Source of the DNA: Dasyornis broadbenti
Taxonomy: Eukaryota > Chordata > Aves > Passeriformes > Dasyornithidae
Direction: 5' to 3'
Assembly (NCBI GenBank): GCA_013397935.1
Contig: VZRN01003159.1
Coordinates: 1,048,172 to 1,112,171, forward strand
DNA: 64,000 bases
A model generated the notes under the pieces. That model saw nothing but the letters and a program-made list of their open reading frames with translations, did no database searches and was not told the DNA's origin. Within the stretch, counting starts at the first letter, position 1. Every line of letters begins with the position of its first letter. Below are positions 49,434-59,830 of this stretch, piece after piece. The position numbers and the translations under genes were made by a program.

Positions 49434-49960
49434 TGGTACCTAATGCCAGATGATTTTTGTCTTTTCTTTTTATACCCTTTTAATACATTTTATACCCTTT
49501 CCCTTTCCTTATACCCTTTACACACACACTCATTGTACCCTAGTCCCACACACCAATAATTCTTGTAGTCTGATATTTAGCTTAGTTTGGGAGTTTTGCA
49601 AAGTGGGAAAATGAAACATTACTATCTCAGAACTAGAGGCTCCAACCTTGGACAGAGTCTTTCTCTCTGGAAAGTGTTTTGTAAACTGGACTGTAATCTC
49701 TTTTGGGGGGGTAACTAGAATAAGGGGACAGTTACTTCATCTATTAAGTTTCCTATTGGGCAATTTTAGACAGATATGCTAATTTGTGAGGTCCATAAAA
49801 ATTATATGTGTATTATACGGGGGATGCTCGGGTGCTTTCGCTGTGTTTTCCGCCTTTGACGAAGCGTGCACCTAGGATCCTATTAAAACTGAGATAAAAT
49901 ACCCTTTTTCCCTTTACTGCTGTGTCTGCCTCATATTTTTTACTAGCTGAAAAGGCAACA
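49434..49960 (+). mobile_element. 3' LTR of gammaretrovirus-like provirus
   Basis: Starts TGGTACCTAATGCCAG after the polypurine tract and ends AAAAGGCAACA, giving TG...CA ends over 527 bp. It keeps the octamer-like ATGCTAAT (49776-49783), the TATA-like CATAAAAA near 49795, ATTAAA (49882-49887) and a U5 with CTGCTGTGTCTGCCTCATA that the left LTR lacks. Scattered substitutions and small indels separate the two LTRs (roughly 10-15 per cent by eye), so the insertion is old. Confidence 0.92.
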
Positions 49961-49961
49961 A

Positions 49962-50134
49962 GTAATGCACTGAGCACAACTGCAACAAAAGTTAAGGGAA
50001 AATCATCACATTGTTGAAATAGTCAGATGAAGAGAGACACTGGGACTAAGAAGCACTATAGGCAATAGATAGCAAGGACTGGTGTCCTGAAAGAAGAGAA
50101 AATAAGAAGACTTCAAGTCATTAAAATCTCAAAT
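49962..50134. repeat. Right copy of the ~180-bp duplication flanking the provirus
   Basis: Starts GTAATGCACTGAGCACAA one base after the 3' LTR and ends CATTAAAATCTCAAAT, matching 46652-46834 from its first to its last base. Its divergence from the left copy looks similar to that between the two LTRs. Beyond both outer edges the sequences no longer resemble each other. Confidence 0.92.
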
Positions 50135-53100
50135 TCAGGTATGTTGGAGCTGAGCTCTATTTGAAAATTTTATTCAGATGATGATGGAAGGGTTTAGTGA
50201 AGTACTTGTGACATGCTTAAAAGAATGGAAGAGGCCATTAAGGAGGAGTTGTGTTCTAGCTTGTGGACATAGCTACAGAAAAGATCATCTAATGTATCAG
50301 CTAGGATAATTGCTGAAAGAGGGAGCTGGAGGTGCAATGGTGTTGTAAATCTTTGTCTAGGGTGGGCTTCAGACTAAATAATAGCTGCTCTCCTTTCTCT
50401 TTCCTGTGTAGGACACAGGAGATTAATTTAAATCTGTGTGACTTGAGAATGCTGGGAGATGTATCACTAAAGTTCAGTGGAATTTATGAGGTTTACAGAT
50501 AAAGTTATACTGCAGAGTTAGTCTTGCGCGTATGTCTTGAATTCCACATAGCACTACTGGCGTGTTGAGGTAGCAAAGTACGTAGAGAATGCTGTCCCTG
50601 TGTCTCTTACCATGGGAGAGGAAAACAAGATCTACTCTGTTTGTTTTGTGCTTGTGGGTTTTGTTGTGGATATGTTATCGATATTGAATGGCTGCAGCTG
50701 TATAAAGATGCTTTTCTATGATGGGAGCTCTAACAAAAGCTCTGCACAAGGCAGAATACCGACTTGGAGGTAAAATTTTACGAAGGGAATGCCACTGGGT
50801 CACCCTGGCTATCCTAGAAGTCTCTCCCCTGAAACAATGTAAAATATGCAAGTTTAGAATATATATTCTGGTCTAATAGATTTTTGTTTTGTTAGTTTTA
50901 GTGAGTTCTTTAGCCTTTTGCAAGGTATTGCAGCTTAAGCTGATACTTATTTTCTTCTGGTAGGGGAAACTAAGATGTGACTGCTTTAAAATAAAAACTC
51001 TTGGTTAAGGATATCCCACTGTTATGATACGAGAGTTTTAAAAAAGCCTGATTCCCATTTGCAATTGGAGGACTTATTTTAAAAATCCTTCAACTGATCT
51101 ATAATATTTCCATTTTTTTCTAATCATCCAGCTCTCAGATTTGGTATAGTGACTACAAATGATCAGTTAAAAATATCTGATTACACAGTAACCAGATTAC
51201 ACTGTTATTGCAGTACAGAGGGAGCCAAACAGAGGGAATATTTGTGATTTGTCATTTCTTTTTATTTCTAAAGAAACAGAAGCTCTGAGTTAATATCATT
51301 TCATGAATAGTAAATTTAATGTCATGTGTCCAATACTTCAGTGATTATCACTGTTCTTCTTGGATATATCTACTGGTAGCCTTACAATACTAACACCAGG
51401 AATGAGCTTCACAGAAAATGTCTTAGTATTGATGGTAAAATAAAAAGAAATACTTTCAGAAATGAATCCTCCAAAATTATTTGATATTGTTTACAATGTT
51501 TTTCAAAACTGATTATCCTTACTTACTCTAATGAATGGCTGCTTTGTTAGAATGTGTAGATCCAAACTGCAGGAAAATAGAAAAATACATCAATGTCCTT
51601 CAGCTACATGCAGATATCAGACATTTCCAATAAACACCGTTAGTAAAATACAGTATATCCCTTCCTAAATTTTCTTGAGTACAGCATAATATAAACTTCA
51701 TTCCACTGCTGTTATAAGAACAGATGGTAGCTCAGGCTGACTGCCAAAAGACTGTCTCATTCGTGAATACTTTTGTATGGTCAGTGTCGTGTGCTTGCTT
51801 CATTGAAAAGAATATCAAATGTGATTCACTTTTGGTGTGATCAGTGCTTGGAAGGCATTTCTAGGAAAGGATGAACTTTGGGATACCCATTCTGTTCACA
51901 GAATTACTCCTCTAGTGTTAGATGATAATACTACTAAAAAAGGATCTTGCATTCAAAGCACAAAAATGGAAAAATGCCTTGATATAATAATGTTTGAGAT
52001 AATTAAATATACAAGAATTACCTACATTGAACAGACTTTTGTTTTAGTCTCTCTCAGGAATCTTCACCTTTCTCATAGGCCTTGCAATTCCTCACTGCTA
52101 TAGATAACAAATTGAAGTCAGTACCTTAACACCATTTCAAAGACTGGCTCTTGAAGCACTGCTGTACCACGTGAGGATTGTAGGATGAACAGTATATATA
52201 GATTTGAGTTGTGATTCTCAGGACAGTGAAGGCTGTTGGTGTAGGCTTATTGCAATTCAGAATGTGACTTAGATGTGTGTAAGAACTTGTCTTAGACACT
52301 GTAAATGTGACAATTTTCCCACAAATTTGATCTCAATTGTTGTTACATTTCATCCTCACAATTATGGACAGGAAGTGGTGGTTTTCTATTGATTATAGTG
52401 AATCAACTCAAGAGTCCTTTTAGCCAGTAGCTTCAGTATCTAGCTGTCTGCTCATAAGTCTTTTAAATAAAGCAAGTTTATTTTAATCCTGAACAAGCCA
52501 GTGCATTTAGGGAGATAAAATGATTTTGCTTTTTCAAGACAGAACTCAAACTGGCTGCCGTGACACCCAGCCCAAACATTTTGCATTGAAATGGAAATGT
52601 GTAGCAAATTTGTGTCAAAGAATTCTGGGGCATGAGTACCGCTTGTTTCTGTCCTCCAAAAGCTCACAAGTGCTCTTTTTTGAACTCGGTTTAATCATCT
52701 GCGAAATCCACTCACTTGTCATGCTGCTCTCTGTAAGCCCTATCAGCTTCCCAATCACCTTTTTACATTCAGTAATTTCTTTCTTCGTGTCGAGTTGTTT
52801 CTCATTAGCTAAGTTAGCAGTTAGCTAAATCTCAGGCGGAGCTCTCTATTTACTATACTGCTTACTTGCTTTCATTACTTGAATATGAAATTTTACTGAT
52901 GGGGTGCAAATACTGCTGAGCAGAACAGATTGCAGCTGAAGAAGTTTCCACCTATACACAATGTACACTTCATGATTATAGGGACATTCAGCTTGTTTTT
53001 TGAAGTGGTGCTGTTAGATCAGATACATAGAATTACCCCAGCTCTTGAAATTCTGCAGCTGCTACAGAACAAGAGAGCTTTATAAGGCTGTTTTTGTTAA

Positions 53101-53374
53101 AGTTTGTCAAAACAGCCAAGGATAAAACCATGACGTGAGTATTAGACATTGGAAAGTAGAAAGATGGCTACATTGAGACTAGAGAAGTAGGGGAAACTAA
53201 CTACAATGCTAGTGTTTCTACTTGGTTTTTCTCAACTGTTCTAGGTGCTGACGCTTTGTGGTGTCCTAATGGTCTGCTTATCATGTTCCTCTGTGACTGC
53301 AGAGCCAACATCTCTGTCAGGTTTTCATTTTTCTCTCCTTCATGATTGTTTGCTTGTAACTCTTTCTGCTTTAT
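50135..53374. other. AT-rich non-coding DNA
   Basis: No gene or transposon recognised. Frames such as 52520-52828 (plus, 102 codons) and 51837-52103 (88 codons) have no supporting motif, splice sites or conservation signal that I can see. Confidence 0.55.
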
Positions 53375-53905
53375 TAGAACCATTGAATGGTTTGTTTTGG
53401 AAGGGAATTTAATTATCATCTCGTCCAACCCCCATGCCGTGGGCAAGGATGTCACTCACTAAACCAGGTTGTTCAAAGCTTTTTTCCGACCTGGCTTTGA
53501 ACACTTTCAGGGATGGAACATGCACAACTTCCTCTCACCATCCTCATAGTAAAGAATTTCTTCCCAGTATCTAATCTAAACCTACCTTCCTTCAGCTTAA
53601 AGCCACTCTCCCTTATCCTGTCACTCTATGACCTTGTAAAAAGTCCCTTTCCAACCTTCTTGCAGGCCCCCTCTAGGTACTGCAAGACTGCTCTAAGGTC
53701 CCTCTGCAGCCTTTTCTTCTCCAGGCTAACCAACCACAGTCTTTCACCTCATCATCTTTGTGGATCATCTTTGTGGTCCTCCCCTGGAACTCCAGGGTTC
53801 AGATCCAAGAGGTTCAGATCCTTTTTATGCTGGTGGCCCCAGAGTTGAATGCAGTACTCCAGGTGTGTCTCACAAAAGTTAAATAGTTGGCAGAGGAAGG
53901 AAGAC
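53375..53905 (-). mobile_element. CR1 LINE, 3' region, minus
   Basis: Reverse-oriented CR1: GGTTTGTTTTGGAAGGGAA, CTCGTCCAACCCCCATGCC, ACTTCCTCTCACCATCCTC, CTTATCCTGTCACTCTATGA, CTGCAGCCTTTTCTTCTCC and GAATGCAGTACTCCAGGTGT in consensus order. Two local duplications occurred within it: ATCATCTTTGTGG twice (about 53750-53776) and GGTTCAGATCC twice (about 53797-53822). Frames over it are shadows. Confidence 0.92.
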
Positions 53906-54653
53906 ATCCAATAACAGGGTATCTGCTTTCTCTGCTCTAGGCTCACTGAAGTCTTATGAAAACCTGTAATTTATACAATTTTCCTCTCAAAATTTCCATG
54001 GTTCAAAAGTATCTTCCACACATTTAGAGAACAGATACCTGGGAATCAATAACTTTTCTTTTTAGTGTGGTCTCATAGCAGCAGTCATTTTGCCATTTCT
54101 AAACTATTTATTTTTGTGTAATAATCTTTGCTTGAAATGAACAGCATGGTTCTCAACACCTATTCTGTTTCCTTGTTTTATGCTGTGTCATATTTTCTGC
54201 AAAAAATGACAACATGAATATGTTGTCAGATAACTATTTCAATTTAGCAATTTACCTCACTTGTACAACTTTTTTACACTTAAGCAACATTTTAGTAACT
54301 AATGTATCCTGTGCAACTCATCAAGTTATGGAGAAGAACAATGTGCTGTTCTTACCATGGAAAATGCCTTGAGAACTGTGTAAGAAATATTCAGAATGAA
54401 AGTGAAAATATCTGGTTAGTTTTGATGAACTGTATTACTTGGTTTATTACCAAAGTAGACTACATCTCTAAAAACTTCTCAAATTGGTACACATTGTGTG
54501 AGTTAGAGATATTCAATGTCATGATTGACAATTATCATTTCATCTGCAGAAGTTTTTCTACAGGTAATTCTAGCATGAAGCTGAAATCTCAAACTTAGAA
54601 ACACAGAATATATTCTCTGGAAAGCTTAATCCCAACTGAACCATTTTTGCACA

Positions 54654-54711
54654 TATATTTTAAGCCTGTATCTATATCTATATCTATATCTATATCTATA
54701 TATTTTAAGCC
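54654..54711. repeat. (TATATC)n microsatellite inside a 13-bp direct repeat
   Basis: About five units of TATATC at 54669-54700 are bracketed by exact copies of TATATTTTAAGCC (54654-54666 and 54699-54711). Confidence 0.93.
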
Positions 54712-55256
54712 AAGAGTTTCCAAGCCTTTTGGTGAATGTTGTGAGGGATTATGTGTTATACTTCTTGTCTGAGAAACACTTAGACATTGTCATTTTCTTC
54801 TGTGGGAAACAGTATAATCTAGCTCTCAGTTAATTATCGTGTTGTAATTAGACCTAGATATATGAATGTGAAAATGTAATTAATATAAATAACAATGGTT
54901 ATGTGTATTTAGGTCATTTTCCTATGCTTGACAGTGTCTGAGAGCAGATATGAAGATTATCTTCTGCACCTAGCATTTTTTTCTTCCTTGAATCTGCCAA
55001 GCTTCTCTTTCCACCATGCAAGTCTACCACTGCTTGCATCAAGTGCCTGAAGATCCATACCCAGTTTAACTTGTGCCTTCTGTAGAAGAAGGCCACCCTT
55101 TGTAGAAAACTTTGGGAGTCTTTCTCATAAAAAGAGAACACAAAGAGCTTGGCTGGAGTAAAGTAACTGGCCAGATTGACAATAGTAAAGAGATTCTAAA
55201 CTTGCACTTTTGACCTAAGCTTGAAATCAGTGCACGATAAGAGTCCTGGGAAATAT

Positions 55257-55291
55257 TATACTTACCTTGTACTTAGTATAAGGTAAGTATA
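55257..55291. repeat. Perfect 12-bp inverted repeat, 11-nt loop
   Basis: TATACTTACCTT (55257-55268) and AAGGTAAGTATA (55280-55291) are exact reverse complements. Each arm contains AAG/GTAAGTA, a consensus 5' splice site, one on each strand. Confidence 0.93.
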
Positions 55292-56639
55292 CTGGCTGTT
55301 CTGTGGGATGCCAGGCTATTTGAACTTCTGAACTGACTTAGAATACTCACAGGAGCTATAATCGTACCAAAAAAAGACCATGAAGGTGCTTGTTCAGTGT
55401 TTTGATTTTGTGGGAAACTGTCACTCCATCTGACCTTCTTTCATAACCTTTTCCAGGCTGTTTTTTTTTAATCAACTAGAATCATACTTTTGCATAAGAA
55501 GTTCCATATTTTGATCTCATGCTGCTGTCCTTTATTTTTGTTCTAAATTGTCTTATTTTTTAAGAGCGGCATGGAAAAATCGGAATTCTGTGGCTTACTA
55601 GACAGACAACAGAAAGTGAAGCCTGAAATAGAAGCTAGGGAAGAAACTGGCTTAAATAAATGCTTTCCAAATTGCTTTTCCGTCAATATTAGATAAATAG
55701 ACATCAGCAACTCTTAGAGGTACTGGGAGATGCATACATTTAAAACCCCCCCTTACAGTAGATATGCCAACGCTACATTTATTCCTTAAGTCAGCAGGAA
55801 GTCACACAGTAATACGATGTGTAATTCTGCACTTTTCCCTCTGTCAACTTCATTATCTGAACTGGGAAGTAGCCCTCAAAATTTCTGGATACATTGTATA
55901 TTAACAAAATGCTTCCAGACAAGTACTTAGTTGTATCTAATGCTACTTTTGCTATTAGAACTACTAAAGCAAGGGGAACTCTATTATACAGTTTTCCATC
56001 TTGACTGTTTTATTCAACTTCCACTTAAGTGAAACTGAAGACCATACTGCATGCTTTTTGCTGATCTTTAACTATTGAACGCTTGAAGTAACACTTTCCT
56101 GAAGTATAGGCAAGGTAACATATGAAAAAAAAATATGAAAAAAAATATTCTGTTAATAGCATTTTATTTATATTTTTTACTGTTTCCCCACATTAGTTTC
56201 CTTTCTGAAGTATATTATTTGTGTTCTTGCAACTTAGTAAGAATAAGGAATTTAACTGTAGATATTAATTTTAAATCACATTTTTAAAGAATACCAAATA
56301 TACAGAATGCAATCAAAATGCTCCATTAACCTTTCCTTAAGAATTATAATTAAAGACATATACTATATTTTTATCTTCCTGCTTTCGAAAGAAAAGAGTA
56401 ACTTGTGCAGTCTGTCAGGGTTTGAAAGCCTGATAGTCTGATTTTGAACCTGTCACAGAGATCTAAGCAGAATTTCTCAAGCTGTAGACAACTCTGTGTA
56501 CTAGGAGAAGTTTAAAACAGGCTTGCTTCAGCAAATATGGTATTTCTTGGTATAAGGAATAACATCCCTAAAATGTTTCAGTACAAAAAAGCTTTGCTTG
56601 CTAGGTGCTTATTTGTCTTCTGTTCTGTGCTGGAATAGA

Positions 56640-57200
56640 TCATAAAAGCTGGTGTAGGACTGTGTTTTGGAATTCTACTGGAAATTGTGTTGATAATACA
56701 GAGGTGTTTCCATTATTGCTTAGCAGTGCTTGTACTTGGCCAAGGCCTTTTCAGCTGATCATACCACCCTGCCAGTGAGTTGTCTGGGAGTTCAACCAGC
56801 TGTTGGGAAGGAACACACCTGGGACAGCTGATCCCAACTGATGAAAGGGGTATTCCATACCTTTAGGCATCATATGTAGCATAAAAAGCTGGGGATTGTC
56901 TGGGGACCACTGTTCAGGGACAGACTACTCATCAGTTGGCTGATGATGATCAGTTGTTTTCATTTGTGTAATTTATCTTTCTTGGGCTTTATTTCTCAAA
57001 TTTTTAAATTTTCCTTTCCATTACACTATATAATAATGATAATTGTTATTATTACTACTATTATTATTATATTTCTATTATTTAACTGTTGTTCTCTCTA
57101 CCATAAATTTTCTCACTTTTACTCTTCTGTTATGGTGCAAGTAATGTTAGGGGGATGAACATTCAAAAATGAGTTACCTTCCCGTTTGGTTTAACCAATC
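56640..57200 (+). mobile_element. LTR, avian ERVL-type family, plus
   Basis: Plus-oriented copy of the family seen reversed at 16.9, 39.9 and 44.1 kb: GACTGTGTTTTGGAATTC, GTGTTGATAATACAGAGGTG, GGGACAGCTGATCCCAACTG, GAAAGGGGTATTCCATACC, a TATA-like CATAAAAAGCTGGGG, an ATT-rich stretch (57030-57080, part of this family's normal sequence) and ATTTTCTCACTTTTACTCTTC near the 3' end, fading into TTTGGTTTAACCAATCC at about 57200. The first bases (TGTCCTGG-like) are not clear. Any adjoining sequence to the right is cut by the assembly gap 60 bp later, so whether it is solo is unknown. Confidence 0.8.
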
Positions 57201-57262
57201 CCATTCCACCAATAAGAAGAGACAACTATAAGTAGATAGAAGTGAAAAAATAACATCTTACC

Positions 57263-57360
57263 NNNNNNNNNNNNNNNNNNNNNNNNNNNNNNNNNNNNNN
57301 NNNNNNNNNNNNNNNNNNNNNNNNNNNNNNNNNNNNNNNNNNNNNNNNNNNNNNNNNNNN
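57263..57360. other. Assembly gap (98 N)
   Basis: A run of 98 N lies between ATCTTACC and GGGGAGAGGAG. The true length is unknown; a purine microsatellite adjoins its right edge, which probably caused the break. Confidence 1.
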
Positions 57361-57544
57361 GGGGAGAGGAGAGGAGAGGAGAGGAGAGGAGAGGAAAAAG
57401 AAATTGAAAGAGGCAAGAATAATAACAGTAAAAATCAGTAGTTACAAAGTTGCTGAAATCTCAAGGACTCCCCAGGAACTAAGAGAAACCAAAAATGGAG
57501 GAGAAACCAAAAATAGAAGAGAAATCAAAAATGGAGGAGAAACC
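57361..57544. repeat. (GAGGA)n microsatellite and an 18-bp tandem repeat
   Basis: GAGGA units fill 57365-57395 directly after the gap. From 57484 an 18-bp unit AGAAACCAAAAATGGAGG is repeated about 3.4 times (starts at 57484, 57502, 57520, 57538) with few changes. Both arrays are strongly purine-biased on the plus strand. Confidence 0.95.
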
Positions 57545-58496
57545 TCCTGACTGGGGAGGGCAGGAATGAGAGAGAGCTTCTGTTGACGCCTGGGATTTAA
57601 TGACTTTTATTATATGTCTTTATACTGTTTCATACCTAAAACATTCACTATGGTTGCTCACGAAACTTCCTTTGAGAGAATGAATAGGAAATGTTGAGAC
57701 ACTGCAAAGGGAGTTCACAGGTCAGAGTAGATCCAGGGTAGATTAGCTTCTCATTCTTGAACTCTGAGAAACATTGGCCTTCAAGGTCTCAGTAGAGGTT
57801 TCAGAGACTGAATGTGTTTGTAACCTCTCCACAATTGTTACTGTAGGGCTGCTTCTATCATCAGTACTGTAGGGCTGCTGTGGTCTGGCTTTTCCTGAAA
57901 CTAGTACACAAGTGATTAGACACTGTTGTTTTGTTAGACAGTGTAAACCACTGCTTTTAATGCTAAATCTACAGTCAAGTGTTAAAACTAGTTGAAACTT
58001 AGGTTCTAGGACCTACATATGCCATGACATGAAAACTGTTACTCAGTCCTTTAAGGAGTAGTGTTATGAAAAGTTTTACTAGAAGAGGTCTTTGTCAAGT
58101 TCAGTTTTGGTTGTGAAATGCATGTCTCAGTGGGCAGGATGATGGAGCATATTTCTTATAATTGGCATTGCTCCCCATCCCAGCTAAGTGATATTGTTCT
58201 TCCTTTCTGCTTCTATAACATTTCTTAGTCATATAGATGGTGTTACTACAAAAAATACTACTTTGGCTCCTATATTTCATTATGCTGTGTTGCCTCACTC
58301 TTTCCTACTTTCTTCATAACAGCAAGATAGAATGGTTTGTGGTGCTTGTTGTTCTCCAGGTGTCAGTAATGAACAGAAAGAACTGCTTTAAAATGCTGAA
58401 ATAATGGTCTGCTCCACAGAAAACTGTCACTCAAAGGATGGACCTAGGAAACCCCTTCCCTTTTCAGAGTGTAAATACGTCCGTCTGATATTTGAT
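57545..58496. other. Non-coding DNA
   Basis: No gene or transposon recognised between the tandem repeats and the CR1. A short repeat ACTGTAGGGCTGCT occurs twice (57840 and 57866). Confidence 0.5.
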
Positions 58497-58816
58497 CCGT
58501 ACTAGCTGAAGAGCAGCACTGCAAAAAGATACCTAGAGGTCCTGGTTGATGGCAAGATGAATATGTCAGCAGTACCCTGGCAGCCAGGAGGGACAGCTAG
58601 GGTTGCAGCAGGCGCAGCGTCCCTCACCACTCCAGGGAGGTGAATGCCCTGCTTTGCTCTGCACTGGAGTGGCCTCACCTTGAGTGCCGCGTGCAGTTCT
58701 GGGCATCACAGTATGAAGGATACAAAGCTGTTAGAAATCATCCAGAGGAGGGCTATGAAAATGGTGAATGGTTTAGGGGGCAAGTTGCATAGGGAGCTGC
58801 TGAGGGACTTAAAGAA
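58497..58816 (+). mobile_element. CR1 LINE, plus (first part, before LTR)
   Basis: Late-ORF2 and 3' region of CR1: GAAGAGCAGCACTGCAAAAA, CCCTGGCAGCCAGGAGGGAC, GCACTGGAGTGGCCTCACCT, GTGCAGTTCTGGGCATCACA, CATCCAGAGGAGGGCTATGA and GCTGCTGAGGGACTTAA in consensus order. The frame is broken. It is cut at about 58812 by an LTR and resumes at 59458. Confidence 0.93.
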
Positions 58817-59457
58817 TGCAGTCAATTTGTTTCAAAGCACTGTCAAAGCAGGAAGCTCCCACAAGATAAGCCACCACAACAGGGACAGATGGCAAATACG
58901 AGGGTGTTAATTTCAGGCCTACACAGAGGTGAAAGGTTTGGAATTAACGCACCAGACAAGATTGCACTGCAAACTGTGAAAAAAGCCCAGATGGAGCAAA
59001 AAGAGGATGCCAGGCCTGGTGAGGCAATTCTGGATAACCTATTCAGACAAAAATTCCCATCATGGCAAACTGGAAAAGGAAGCAACTACTTACACACATG
59101 CCATTCCAAATTGTGGCAACAGCAGGTATGTCTCTGGATACCCTGGACCCAGACTGTATAAAAGTGGTACTTCCAGAAGAACACTCTGGGGACCCTTACC
59201 ACAGAGAACAGAAGAAGGACCATCAGGATGCTTCCTCTCCATCTCTCTCCCTCTCTCGCTCTCCCCCCCCCCCTTCCTCTCTTCCCTTTTTCTTCCCCCT
59301 CTCCCGCCATTTAATATTAAATACAGTCTGTACTATTGACTTTGTCATATGGTCTTATTTGCACCTTAATTCAGGCAAAGGCATCTTTTAATAGCCAGAC
59401 CCTAACATTATTTCAGGAGTAGGATCTTAACATTATTCCAGTGGATCATAACAGTCA
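58817..59457 (+). mobile_element. LTR nested in CR1, family not named, plus
   Basis: About 640 bp with TGCAGTCAATTTG at the left and CATAACAGTCA at the right. Signals run in LTR order: a TATA box CTGTATAAAAGTGG (about 59155), a C/T-rich leader with an 11-C run (59263-59273), a polyadenylation-like ATTAAATACAG near 59318, then a short U5. CR1 words GAGGGACTTAA (left) and CACTTGACTTGTTCAGC (right) overlap in ACTT(A/G)A, which suggests a 5-6 bp target duplication. It differs from the ERVL-type LTRs elsewhere here. Overlapping plus-strand frames (58889-59391) are fortuitous. Confidence 0.7.
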
Positions 59458-59830
59458 CTTGACTTGTTCAGCTTGGAGGAGACTTACATGAAACCTCATT
59501 GCAGTCTGCAACTTCCTCACAAAGGGAAGTGGAGGAACTGGCGCTGATCTCTTCTCTCTGGTGACCAGTGACAGGACTTGAGGGAATGACCTGAAGCCCG
59601 TCTAGGGGAGGTTTAGGTTGGATATTAGAAAAAGGTTCCTCATGCAGAGGGTGGTTGGGTGCTGGAACAGGCTGCCCAGGGAAGTGGTCACAGCAGCAAG
59701 CCTCATAGAGTTCAAGAAACATTTGGACAGAGCTCTCAGCCTCAGAGGTTGTTCTGTGCAGGGACAGGTGTCAGACTTTGATGATCCTTGTGGGTCCCTT
59801 CCAGTTCAGGATATTCTGTGATTCTGTTGT
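59458..59830 (+). mobile_element. CR1 LINE, plus (second part, 3' end)
   Basis: Continues the CR1 cut at 58816: CTTGTTCAGCTTGGAGGAG, CTCATTGCAGTCTGCAACTT, GCGCTGATCTCTTCTCTCTG, GTTTAGGTTGGATATTAG, GGAACAGGCTGCCCAGGGAA and GATGATCCTTGTGGGTCCCT, ending GATATTCTGTGATTCTGTTG. The 67-codon frame at 59618-59821 is the tail end of the same element and is not a host gene. Confidence 0.93.

Larger units (their letters stand above)
46835..49960 (+). mobile_element. Defective gammaretrovirus-like provirus
   Basis: A 3.1-kb provirus in the order 5' LTR, integrase remnant, env remnant, polypurine tract, 3' LTR. The two LTRs align over about 500 bp. gag, protease, reverse transcriptase, RNase H, the primer-binding site and the end of U5 of the left LTR are all missing: the left LTR stops at 47352 and integrase homology begins within about 110 bp. 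Class is inferred from the integrase layout (zinc-binding CxxC, VDTFSGW, PGDW-type C-terminal domain), the CX6CC motif in env and the short LTRs with an ATTAAA signal; all fit gammaretroviruses. Every coding part carries stops or frameshifts, so the copy is inactive. Direct repeats of host DNA on both sides (46652-46834, 49962-50134) are described separately. Confidence 0.9.
53906..56639. other. AT-rich non-coding DNA
   Basis: No gene recognised. Contains the hexamer array at 54654-54711 and the hairpin at 55257-55291. A 98-codon plus-strand frame (54302-54598) ends near CTACAGGTAATT, a possible splice donor, but has no recognised domain. Confidence 0.5.

Noticed and set aside
53513..53848. 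111-codon plus-strand frame
   Set aside because: Antisense reading of the CR1 at 53375-53905.
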